DNA of 64,000 bases from Erythrocercus mccallii (lineage: Eukaryota; Chordata; Aves; Passeriformes; Dicruridae), in assembly GCA_013397435.1 (NCBI GenBank), contig VZRG01000007.1:1014847-1078846 (forward strand). The letters are read 5' to 3'. Below are positions 49,298 through 61,500 of this stretch, one piece after another. A program made the position numbers and the translations under genes. The notes below the pieces were generated by a model. It made no database searches. It saw nothing but the letters and a program-made list of their open reading frames with translations, and had not been told where the DNA came from. How positions within the stretch are numbered: position 1 is the first letter of the stretch; each line of letters starts with the position of its first letter.

Positions 49298-49316
49298 CGT
49301 GACGATTGTTGATTGG
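49298..49316 (-). promoter_or_regulatory. ERSE-like element 2 (CCAAT-N9-TCACG)
   Basis: On the minus strand it reads CCAAT, nine bases, TCACG: one mismatch to ERSE. About 135 bases upstream of the PDIA4 ATG, a typical position for functional ERSEs, which work in either orientation. Confidence 0.5.
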
Positions 49317-49450
49317 CGGCCGCGCCAAGCACGTGTTGGGATGACAGCCAATCAGCGGGCGCGGCGTGCCGCTAGGGGCGGGGCGGGCGACGGGAGCGCA
49401 GCGTAGGGAGCGGACGGGCCGGGCCAGGCCAGGCCAGGAGCGGCGGCGGG

Positions 49451-49553
49451 ATGAGGATGCGCGGGCTGTGGGTGCTGGTGCTGCTGCTGGGGCTGGCTCA
49501 GATCGCCCTCCTGGCGCGGGGCGCGGCGGCACAGGATGAGGATGGCGACGGAG
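49451..49553 (+). CDS. PDIA4: PDIA4 exon 1 (signal peptide)
   Basis: 34 codons plus one base: MRMRGLWVLVLLLGLAQIAL and the start of the acidic N-terminus (QDEDGDG). Donor GTGAGC. Confidence 0.95.
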
Positions 49554-52500
49554 GTGAGCGCGGGCAGGGGCCGGGCCGGCAGCGCATGCTGGGTTCCTCC
49601 GCGGGAGGCGGCGGCGCGGCCCCGGCGCTGGGTGCTGCGGAGAGCCCGGGATGGCGGGGCGCCGCTGGGGCTGGGGTGCGCCTCGCAGGCCTCTGTGCAG
49701 GGCGTTGAGCTCGCCCCGTGAAGGCGCTGAGGTCTGTGCGGGCCACTTGTCCCCACGCTGCTCGTCTGTCCTGCGCCGTGGGGCGGCTCTGCCTCGCCTC
49801 TCCCAAGCACGGAGTTAACAGCTAGCTAATAATTAGCCGTGTTGGCAATCCCCAGCTTTTAAATCTCCAGGGAATTTGCGATTTCTTTATTCAGACTCAT
49901 ATCGGACAGATTGCGATTTTATTATCCGGAGAGGGACTCTTCATCAGGAACTGTGGTGATAAGACAAGGAGTAATGGGTGCAGATTGAAAGAGGAGCAAG
50001 TTAGGCTCGATAGGAGGAAGAAATTCTTTACTCTGGGAGTGGAACAGGTTGCCCAGTGAGCTTGTGGATACCCCAGTCCCGGCAGTGTTCAAGATCAGCA
50101 AGCGGCGGTGTAGTGGGAGGTGTCCCTTCCCGTGGCTGGGGAGTTGGGACTATGAGATCTTTAAGGTCTCGTACAACCCTTAGCATTCTATGATTCTGTC
50201 ACTGAGCACTCTTTTCATTACTCCTTTGTTCAGGAACTCTGTGCATTCTTCGTGTTTCAAACTGATTTTTTTTTCCCTCACAGAAGGAAGGCCCATTGTT
50301 ACCATCTTAGTGTTTCTTCCCACTGTCTTTGAATTTCAATGACGTGTGTCTTCTCCTTTCCAAAATTACCTAAAACAAAGCTGCTCAGGCTTATTGAGTA
50401 TAATGCCTGTATGTAGGAGGCAGACATTTGAAGGTGTTTCTTTTTTCGGTTTTAAGTTTCTTTCATGTGGATTTTGGTAAATTATGCATCTTTCATATTT
50501 CCTACAGGAACACTGCTGTATTTTAAGGATTATAGGGCTTTTAGAGAGGCTGGATTATGGATGACCTTCTGAACTCATGTCCTGCAGCTTCTTACTCGCC
50601 TAACAGGCACTGAAACTTGCAGAAGCGCATTTAAATCAGTTACCCTGTTTGCGTAACTAACTGTATGGTCTGCAGGAGAAGGGTGAAGGGATTTGTTTTA
50701 AATGATACGGCATCTGCAGTAAAGAGATGGAGATACAGAATCTTCCTGTGGAGCTCTTTTTTTCTCTTGTAAACTGCAATACAATTACTATGCCTCTTTG
50801 TTTGCTTTTAACTAGAACATGGTTATGGTTTCTTTGTAACATGTGACAAAGCCTAGTACTGATTTCCCCTGCCACCTTCAAAGGGTGAAGTAACACCTGT
50901 GATGTTATAGTGTTACCTGAGGCTGGCAGCAGTGGCCCAACTTCTTGTGGGCCAGACTCTCATCGGTATTTCCCATGCTTGCTGTTCTTCTCATTATAGG
51001 AGTTCTCAGGCTCAAAGGTACACAGTGATGGAAGTATCTCCTGCTGTGTGGAGCTGAACACTAATCCACTGCCCAACTTGAATCGTTTTCCAGGTTCTAT
51101 TGTGTATCTTGAATTTGTATATAGGTCATGAACTAGGCTTTACAAAGCCTTTGCCTTAAAAGTGCACATAGTTGGGGATTTCAATTTCTGCCCTTGGAAT
51201 ACAGGCTTGGTTGAAGTGGAATAAATTTATTTTGCAACAAGGAAGTAATCTTATGTACATTGATTATTGGGGAGATGAAGAATTCTGAGCAAACCCAGCT
51301 TGTTGCACTGCATGATTTGGGAAATGAGGTTTGAGCAGGGTGGGGAGCTGAATATGCTGGAAGTGAGATTAGCCTGAATCCTGACTACAACACTCTTAAC
51401 ATCCTGATGATGGGAAAGGAGGGATCATGCAGAGGATCCACCACAGAAAATATTGAGGGAGGCTGATACTGAAAATCTTTTGAATACCTTAGCAACACAA
51501 GATGAGTCCTGGGTTCCTGAAAACTGAGCTCATCCAATTAGGCAACAATGTGGTCCTCAACAGGAAACTTTCAGGCAGAACCCCAAAGTCATTGGTGTCT
51601 GGATCCAGCTTTTTTGTACAGGAGCTGCTTTGTTTAAGAAAATGTTACTAGGCCATATTTCTAATAAATGCTGAGTGTTCAGTGAAGTTACTGTAAGAAT
51701 TAATTTCAGAGAAGCTGTCATCCTAATGAAAGCCTGCCAGCCAGCATAGTGTACTTCAAGTCTTTAAAAAAGTACCTTCTTGATCACATTTTTTGACTTG
51801 TGTAGTAAAGTATTGAAATTTGTGGATTTTTTTTTTTTTGAGTAAAAGGAGGTAATCCATATTTTACCATATTTTACCAGGAGGTCAGGTTTTAGCCACA
51901 GCTATTGCAGCTGTTGGTTTGTCCACTGGCTTTGCAAGCTGCTTTAAGAAACAAAGACACTTCAGTTTGGGGGCAGCTGCTTTATTTTCATGAGCTGACT
52001 TATACAAGTACTTATTAGCTACCTCTGCCACTTCAGGTGTCGCAGCTAGACTCATTCTGTTCTCTTTAAATAGTAAATCTTTAATGCAGAGGAAAGTTTC
52101 TTGCACTTAATGGAAAAAAAAAGTCCTGCTTGCTTCTTCCGTGTTTGGGTCCCTGAAACGGATCTTTCAGTCCCAACAGTAAAGGGATGGCAGAGGTGGC
52201 TATGATAGCCCTACGTGCTGATGAAGCTGGAAGCTACAGAAAGATAAGTCTGCACTCTTAAGGACTGATATCAAAGTGCGGTTAACTTTTTTTTTTTCTT
52301 TTTTTTTTTTTTTTTATGCACGCCCTCCTTAAGCCACTTGGGAAAAGGTGGAGTCCTGCTGTTCAATGCTATTGTCCTGCCTCCATCTCCAGGCAGGAGG
52401 AAGTGGATGTGTGTAATATCCGTGACAATGTGTCACTGTCAGGAACGTTTTACCTTTGCAGGCTGTACAGCCACTTGCAGGGAAAGATACAAAATTATTT

Positions 52501-55500
52501 CAGTGAGGGATGTGTGGATCTAATAGTTACATTTTCCACCAGTGCTGGATGTTTTTGCCGGTGATACCTTGTGCTTGGTTTTCTAAAAAAACAGGTGCCA
52601 CTGTAGCTGCTGTAGTTTTTGTCTCTCATGGGGACTGGTAGAGAGCAGAGTGAGGGGAACAGGGGTCAAACCTGGTGGATAGTTTGAGGTGCAGGAGCAG
52701 AACTGGCTGGCTGGTTTTGCTCGCATTCCTTTGTGTCAGGAAAAATCGTATCTGAAGCAATTTGTCAGGAATGCAATGGCTGGGAATTCAGGCACAGGCC
52801 AACCAGGAATAGCCTGCAGTGAAACATAGCCCTCAGAACTGCTGGGCACCAATGTGAGGCACAAGTTTTGCCTGCTGAAGCCCCCTGAAATCCAGCTGTT
52901 TCACCAGGGTGGTCCTGCAGATACGTGATGGTGTAGATTCACTCAAGGGTGAGCAAGTGCTGCAACACAGGAGGCATTGTCTGCTTGCAAATAGTGCTTT
53001 TAGCTGCTTCAAAGATCAGGTGAAACACTAATACTTGTTAAAGAAACCTAATCCAGCTGACTACTGTTGTGTGATAAATGATCTCCTGTGATCTCTCCCC
53101 TCATCAGAAGTTTTAGTATTTTTGTGCTACATAAAGTTGAACTCTAATTAAAATCAACATATTTTTTCCAAAAGCCCATACTGTTTCCTGAGAGCATATA
53201 GGCTTGTTTTTGTATACTTTCTTCTAAAATAAAAATATCTATTGCAATTTAATGGCATAATTTTATCCATGGTGAGGTTGTTCCTATTGTCTGCTGTTGG
53301 TCTGAGAAAAGTGAGTTTTGTTTTCTTTGCTTTTTCATACCTGGATAGTACATATTTATCATTCTTAGCTTTCAAGTTCCTCATGAAATCAGTATTTTCA
53401 GAATACTGCTGCAGTAAGTCCTCTCAGCTTAGTCAAAAGCCAGTTAAAGTTAAATAGAAAATAATTTTGAACAAGAAACCTTAATCCTTTTTTCCTTTCT
53501 TTTAATTTTTTTCCCATCCTACTCCTGGGACTCCCACTGGTCAAAAGGGACTTAAGCTTCATTGTTTTACAGTTTTCATTTTACAGTTTTCATTACAGGG
53601 ATGAGATATTTTCATTACTTGTTCTGTAAATGAAATTCTTTTAAAGTCCTTCAGGAAGGTCTGGTTTCCTTGAAAGATAGCAGTATTTTAATAAAAAAAA
53701 AGTTTAAAGGAGTATGTGAAAGGTCAGATATTGAAAAAAACATCTCATATTCCAAGCTAACCAGTAGAAAAGTCCTGGCTTCAGCTTCCACATGCTAATT
53801 TTGCTTTGATAATTTAACAAGTCTGCTTTCTCCTTTAAAGTTCTCTTCTGGACCAGTGGTTTTGGTCTTAAATCAAAAGCCTCCCCAAAAGTTCTTTGAA
53901 AAAAGCAGCTTTCACTCCCCCCCTTTTTTTTTTCTTCTCTTTTTTTTTTTTTTAAGAGTACCTGACGTCTGCGAGGTGCATAGGAGTCGGTTTTCATGGG
54001 ACTCCTGCAGTCAGTTTTGATTTTACACTCACTGCAGCCTGGTGCTGATCCAGAGCAGTGATTGATGCTCCTGTGAGAGGAAAGACTCCTCAATGAATAG
54101 CAGACCTGAAACATCACTGTAACTGAAAGCAAGAGTGGCAGAGGTGGATGGAGCAGTCAGGAAAGAAGCACAGTTTTGAAGTGCTGCCTAGAAACCACCT
54201 TGATAGTAGAGAAATTGTAACATTTGGGTTTATAGCAAGCGTGTCTGTTTATTAGACCTTCAGACAGGCAGCACATAGCTATCGTGGTGTTACAGGTCTT
54301 GTGACTAGGGGTACAAGGGAAGCATTGGGGACAGATAACACCTGGTTTTTTTTGTGTAAGACACTAATTTTTCCAACCTCTAGTTGGCTACACTTAAAGG
54401 ACAGCTGTTCTGTTGCATGGTGAAGGGGTTCTGTTGGAAGTTCAGGTATCAGTTGTGTGCCTGTCTTGCCCAGCAAAAGATGTCTCACTGCCCACATTTC
54501 AACAAGATATCCACCAAACCTTGATGGCAGCTGTTGCATAGATTTGTGTGCTTTAATTCTTCTTGTGTCCAATTTTGTTAGTTCACCCTGAAATGTGAAA
54601 TACCTGTCGATACTTTACTGAAATATTAATATTGTTAGCTGGTGCAGTGCGAACAAAATTGAAATGGTCAAACTGAGTCCAAGCTCTTTGCAAACTGAGA
54701 TAGCTGGCACTGTATGTGGAGAAGCTAATTAGGGTGGGTACTTTTCTTAAGCACAGGAGATATCTAATCCATCTTTAATCTGGTACTGTCACTTTAATGT
54801 TAAACTTGACACAGTCTAATCTGTGGCATATTCATACCTTTCCAGAATCTGTTACAAAAGAAGCTGACGATGATGGTGATGATGATGATGAAGAAGAAGA
54901 TGATGAAGATGACGATGATTCTGTAGTTAAAGAAGAAAATGGTGTGTTAGTCTTAAATGATGCAAACTTTGACACCTTCACTGCAGACAAGGATACTGTG
55001 CTGCTGGAGTTCTACGCGCCATGGTGGGTTCACAGTGGTATCTCCTTGGGTGCAGCATCAGAGGGCTTCTCTGCCAGGACAAGCTCCTAAAAATTGAGCT
55101 TGGGTTGCCATCTTAAAGATGACAAAGGAGTAACTTGCTTGCAGGAGATGCCTGGGCACTGCTATAGCCCAGAAAAAGAGATGTTTCTGGTGGTGGGGAA
55201 GAACCTTTTTTCCTGCCCCTGTACCATGCAATAACCAACAACCTGCTCTTGTTCCACGGATGTGCTTCATACTGAGAGATCCCATGCCAAAAGAAGCACA
55301 AGCCTGATTCTATCCCTGTTTTATGCCTGTTAGGGAACAGAAATGGTCCCAATGAGGCCCAGAAAAGTCATGCAGTGTGATGTTGCAGCCTGCTATCATC
55401 CTGTGCCATTACTGGACCACTGAGAACATGTGTATTTGCTCATCTAGATGGAGTAATGAAGGCTTCCCTAACAGGGGAATTGCCAGAAGGTTTTCCTTTC

Positions 55501-58500
55501 CAAATTCACATTTCTATCCTTGCCAAAAGGGTGTGATGTGATCAGGGACATAGCTTGTTTGTATTATCAATTTAAGCAGTACCTCATACATCTACTTAAT
55601 TATGGCAGTTCCGCTGGCATTGCAGGGTATACAGCACCATTGGTCTGCGTGAGGGAGTTACAATGGACTTACCTGCATATAACCAAGACAAAGGATTTAG
55701 GCCAGGATGTGTCTTCTCTTGCATTCTTATGTTCAAAACCATTAGGGTTGGTTATTGGGGAAAAACAAGAGTAGAAGATATTTTCAGTAGAGTTGCTGAG
55801 TTAGTGTTGCAGCCAGAACCTTTTTTCCTTTGTGGCTCAGTGATACAAAAATGACTTATTCATTGTTCCTTCTCCAGCCTTTGAATAGAGGGGGAATATG
55901 ATCTTGCTTGAGGCGGAGTTGCATTTTAGCTTGTGCCTTTCTTATCACACAGAATCCCATCCCTGCTTGGCTGTAGGCACTAATTCTGCAGTGTAGTTTG
56001 CCTACATGAAAGCAAAACATGAAGTTTAATTTATCTGAGCAGAGGGATGTGTGTCATCATTGACTAAACACCTCTCCTATTTTTCTACTCCCCCTCCTGC
56101 CAGCTGAGAGGCTAAGGAGCACAGGCTATCTGCCACATACTTCTTTCTGTTTTCCTACATTTTCCTGGTTTCATCTTTAGTTACATTTAGCATTTCTTAC
56201 TAGTATCCTCTGTCATGCATGCTTTTGCAGCAGGAGCTTGTGTTCTTCCCAGAGAGTTCTGGTGTGGCCAGAGGGAGCAGATGCTGTATTACCATGGTGG
56301 GTGAGAGATTTCATTAGGCCAACTTAACTGCTGGTTCATTTTCTTTTTAGTTCAGTTTAGGGTGCTAGGGAGAGAAGATAAACCTTGGTTAGAGAGAAGC
56401 TGAAGTTGAATTGAGACCATATTTGTGGGAGGAAGAAGGAAGGAGGATCATAATACAAGGCTTATGACTTTGTTGTAAAAGCAGTTGTTGAATTTTCTTA
56501 CAGTGGTTTTATAAAGCATATGGCAATACATTCCACGTTGAATGAAAATTAAGAAAAATAAAGGGTTTTGATACGAACAAACAGTACATTAGCTACAGTA
56601 GCTCTCTATCTCTCCATGAGCTGAACATGTAGCAAGATGAGCATTCCTATGCTGATGATGTGACCATCTGTCCGAAGGCATCCTGGAAATACAGAGCAGC
56701 AGAGCACCTCTGCCTGTCTGTCATGCATTTACGCACGTACTTGTGTCTTCCTTCCTCTGACAGGTGTGGGCACTGCAAGCAGTTTGCTCCTGAGTATGAA
56801 AAGATAGCCAAAACTCTGAAGGAAAATGACCCTCCTATTCCTGTAGCCAAAATAGATGCTACTGCAGCCACTTCACTGTCAAGTCGTTTTGATGTCAGTG
56901 GCTACCCAACCATCAAAATCCTGAAAAAAGGCCAAGCTGTTGACTATGACGGGTCTCGGACAGAAGATGGTAAGCACTAGTTCTTTGCAGTTCCCTGTAA
57001 GAAAGCAAAGTAGCATATGATCTTGTTTCTTAATATGTGACTGCTTTGAAGGACTCTGATCTCAGGTTATTTATCTTAAACCAAGTAATATTATGAATGC
57101 TGAAGTTTTCCCTGATTTCTCAACAGGCTGCATGCTAGAGGACTATTTTGCAGGTAGTGTGTAGAGCTGTTACTGACAGAAGGTTTCTAGAAATATAACT
57201 TGACTAGAAGAGGAGGCAGTCTCATGTTTGCTGAAGGATCAGCCAATAAACATTTGATCTATATATTGACTGTATAGAAACCTACTTGTATTTTAATATG
57301 CCCAACGCCAGTTAGAGGGGGAAAAACTACCTTTTCTGTCTGTTTTGAGATGGAATTCAGTGCTGTTAAGTACAGATCTGTGCTCTGCTTTGTGGGGTGA
57401 AAAGAAGACCTTCTTGACAATGCCAGCAAGTAAATAAGGCATAAAGAAGCTTGATTAAGAAAGTGTTCTTATGTAAGCTTAATGTGCAAGCATTGGTCCA
57501 ATACTGTGCTTGCCACTATGATTCTCTAATTTCAAATTCTTGCATTTGACATGCTATTAGTATGATAAAATGCATGCTTGCTAATTGAGTTACTGAACTG
57601 TATTTCAGCTATTGTGGCCAAAGTCAAGGAGATTTCTGACCCCAACTGGACCCCTCCACCTGAAGCTACTCTGGTATTGACCCAAGATAATTTTGACGAA
57701 GTTGTGAATGATGCTGACATAATCCTGGTGGAGTTCTATGCTCCATGGTAAGCAAGAAGGCACCTGTATTTGTCTAGCATAGATGGCCTGAACACATTTG
57801 GTGAACCTGTCTTGTGTTTTTGTGCCTCCTCACACACCTTTGCCTCGTGCAGGTGTGTGTAGCTCTGGTGTACCTCAACTCTCATCTGCACCTAGGGACA
57901 CACTGCAAATCATTTGCAGACTAGACTGGATCTGTGTCTCAACAAGGAGTGGTGCCCAAATCTTCACTGGAGGTTCACAATATTTACTAATTTGGGAACA
58001 CACTGAGATACTGAAAACCAAAGAGAATTGCTCCTTAGTTTAAAAATGGCTTCCAAAAGGGAAGCTACCTATTGTAGTGTGGGGCCAGGCACAGAGGCCA
58101 GCTTCAGGTTGCAGAGACACTTCTTCCTAGGCTGAAGTGTCCTCTGTAGATTCAAGGATCCTATTTCTGCATTCTGGAAGACTTAACTCTTCCACTTCAG
58201 AGGTAGAAGGTACCTGGCAGGCTTAATGGCTTGTAAAAAGTGCCTTCTGCTTTCCCTCCCTAGGTGTGGACACTGCAAGAGGCTTGCTCCAGAATACGAG
58301 AAGGCTGCCCAGGAGCTCAGCAAGCGCACGCCTCCCATCCCCCTGGCTAAAGTTGATGCCACGGCTGAAACTGAGCTTGCAAAGAAGTTTGATGTCACTG
58401 GCTACCCAACTCTCAAAATCTTCCGCAAGGGCAAACCTTATGACTACAGTGGTCCACGGGAAAAATATGGTACTGACACTTGGGATTTTTCTTATTTTCT

Positions 58501-61500
58501 GAGGGCTTGACCACAAATGTTTTGGCGTGTCTGTAGGCCTTGCAGAGTTGTTAATATCACAGCAGCAGTTGTTGGGGAAAACTGAAGAATTCTGCTCTCA
58601 TACCCACATAGACTATTTAAATTTGTCTCTAGTCTTTATAACATCTTTTGGTGGTAGTATCAGCTCCTTTCAATATCAAGTAAGTTAAATGCACATGGTG
58701 TAGCAGTGGCAGTATGAGTAAATGCGCAGGTTTTAATTGTACTGGAATGTGCCTTGAGGGCTGGCAAAATACTCAATATTAACTTTTAATATGAGGGAGG
58801 ACTTAAAACTATTCGAGCAGCATTTTGGCTCATAACAGGTTCAGGAGACAGTGAAGGGTCTGGAATTTCAGAAGTGAGCATTGCTTGCCAGATCAGCTGA
58901 TATCTATGGATTGTGTGCTTGGTCACCTCTTCTGAAACCAACCTGAAAAGGACAATTCAGAACTGTAGCTTTAAAGCTGGAACTGAGGTCTTGTTGATGT
59001 GGTCTAGGTTATTGTGGGAGGGCTGCACAGGAAGAAAGGTGTCCATGGGAAATGTGATATTAAATAGTCTTGTAGATGGAATGCCTGAATCTTTCAGTTC
59101 AATAAATGTTCTAAGCAACTTTCTGGGGGTGGATTTGTCTCACAGGTATTGTCGACTACATGATTGAACAGGCTGGTCCTCCATCCAAACAGATTCAGGC
59201 TACCAAGCAGGTACAAGAATTTCTGAGGGATGGGGATGATGTCATCATCATTGGTGTCTTTAGTGGAGAGAATGACAAAACCTATCAGCTCTATCAGGAA
59301 GCAGGTAAAGAATGTTTTAAAATATTAATGAAATCTTTCTTTTGTTGGGATTCTGCCTAGGACTTTGGGCATGAAGAGATCATTTGTTTCTGTTCGTAGT
59401 TCAGTAGGGAAGGTTGGAGAGGAGAAGAAGTAGGAGGAAGGGTAATTTTCTACTTGTACTCAAAAATAAGCTCACAACGGATTTTGAGGCTGTAACTCAG
59501 CCAGTCACTGCGTATATCTCTGCTTGGTAATTATGTCCTTAAAAACATGAGGACTAGAGAGAAGGGAAAATTCCTTCCTGTGAAACAAATCAGAATTTCT
59601 TGGTTTAAAGCCTAGATATGTTTACTGTCTTTTATTCTTGTTTCGTATCTGGCAGTCCAGACAGTCTTCACTAAACTCATTTGGAGAAAGAATCTTCACC
59701 CACTTCTGGGTCAATTTAGCTAGACCATTCCTGGCAATCTGTCTGTGTCTGGGGCTGCTGTCATAGTTGGATTAGGAGCTGATTTGTTTGCCTCAGCATG
59801 GCAAGGTACAGAACTGCTTCCTAGGCTGCCCCAAAGCAAATAGTTTGGCTAGCTGACCTATTTGGAGGGAAGCCAAGAGGTAGGAAATTGATGAAAGAAT
59901 AACTGTTTTGCTGTATATGTTTTGAAAGCTGTTCAAGGCGTTTGAGTGTGTAGAATAACTCATCAATGGGTTATTGGTTGTTGAACAGCATTCAAATAGT
60001 GCTATTAGAATTGTATGTATATTCATATGCGTCTCACCCCGGATGAGAGCTGTTGTCTAAGACTGGGTTGTTCTGTGTCTCTTTGAGAACAGAAAGAGAG
60101 TGTCCTTGCACTTACAGTATCAAGATATCAGTTACAGGCTGTCAGTTCATTTCTAATGACTTTTCCTTCACTCTAACCTTAATTTTTCAGCTAATGGTTT
60201 GAGAGAAGATTATAAATTCCATCACACCTTCAGCAATGAGATTGCAAAACTATTGAAAGCATCTCCAGGAAAACTGGTTGTCATGCAGCCAGAAAAATTT
60301 CAGTCAAAGCACGAGCCCAAGATGCATGTTCTGAATCTTAAAGTGAGTAGATGGTCCAGAGCTAAAAAGTTTGTGTATGGGATTGAAGGTTTGCTTTCTC
60401 TGTTATGATCAATTGGCATCTTCCTGTTGGAAATACTTCCTCTAGATATTTGAGTCAATCTGTTTGTCCACTGAAACTGTATTGCTTTGTACGAGAGGAC
60501 TTTATGAAATTAGTCCAGATGTTATGTTTTCAAATAATAATTTGTCCTTACAATATGCAGTGCTCAAAGGTTTGAAGAATGTGGTGACAGCCTTGTTTTT
60601 ACAAAGTGCCCTTCCCTCTTTCACATTCATGTGTGTACTAATATTGTTTTTTTAGTAGTGTGTAGCAGAAATGCAGCTTAAATCTGTTTGCTTGAACTTT
60701 TTTCACGATTTCTTTACAGGACTCTACAGATGGATCTGAGATTAAGGAGCATGTGCTAAAACATGCTTTGCCACTAGTTGGTCATCGCAAGCCTTCCAAC
60801 GATGCCAAGAGATACTCCAAGCGTCCTCTAGTGGTTGTCTACTATTCTGTGGACTTCAGTTTTGACTACCGTGTTGGTAGGTTTGCGAAGACTACCCTTC
60901 CTCCACTTAGAGAGGAAGCAGGCACTAAATAACTAGAAATTACCAATTCTGTCCTGTTCTGGTTTTTCAGCTACCCAGTACTGGAGAAGCAAAGTCCTGG
61001 AAGTGGCTAAAGATTTCCCTGAATACGTGTTTGCTGTTTCTGATGAGGAAGATTATTCTTCTGAAATAAAAGACTTGGGCCTGCTTGAGAGTGGAGAGGA
61101 TGTCAACGCTGCCATTCTGGATGAAGGTGGCAAGAAGTATGCCATGGAGCCAGAAGAGTTTGACTCTGATGTACTCAGGCAGTTCGTGCTGGCATTCAAA
61201 AAAGGTACAATTTCTAAAATAGGGTTCTCTAAGCTATATTGTTTATCCTTCCAAGATTTCTTTCCTGAGACAATGGCTCTGGTAAACAGAGTCTGTTTTA
61301 CAAGCCTAAAATGTTCCTGTGGCCTTACAATGTGAGCTGGTCATTCATATTTGGGGCTACTATATTAAATCATTGGTTAGTACTTTGTGGATGGACAGCC
61401 ATAAAAAGAGGAGAATGGTTCTAGGAAATTGCAAAACTAACTGTTGCTCATATTTCACAAGGTTATTGGGCCAAAAGGTCCCCAGTTAACTAGCCTGTGT

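Larger units (their letters stand above)
48620..49750 (+). promoter_or_regulatory. CpG-island promoter of PDIA4
   Basis: More than 1 kb of very GC/CpG-rich DNA around PDIA4 exon 1. It carries several CCAAT boxes (for example 49114-49118 and 49349-49353, and reverse at 49312-49316) and two ERSE-like motifs. Long ORFs on both strands here are composition artefacts. Confidence 0.75.
49554..54845 (+). other. PDIA4 intron 1 (5.3 kb)
   Basis: Contains a CR1 3' fragment close to exon 1, poly-T tracts (52287-52315; 53924-53953) and no recognisable exon. Short ORFs on both strands lack known domains. Confidence 0.75.

Noticed and set aside
48631..49532. Long ORFs on both strands upstream of PDIA4 (up to 237 codons)
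   Set aside because: CpG-island composition artefacts, Pro/Arg/Ala-rich, with no family resemblance.
49352..49810. Minus-strand ORFs over PDIA4 exon 1
   Set aside because: Shadows of the coding exon and CpG island.
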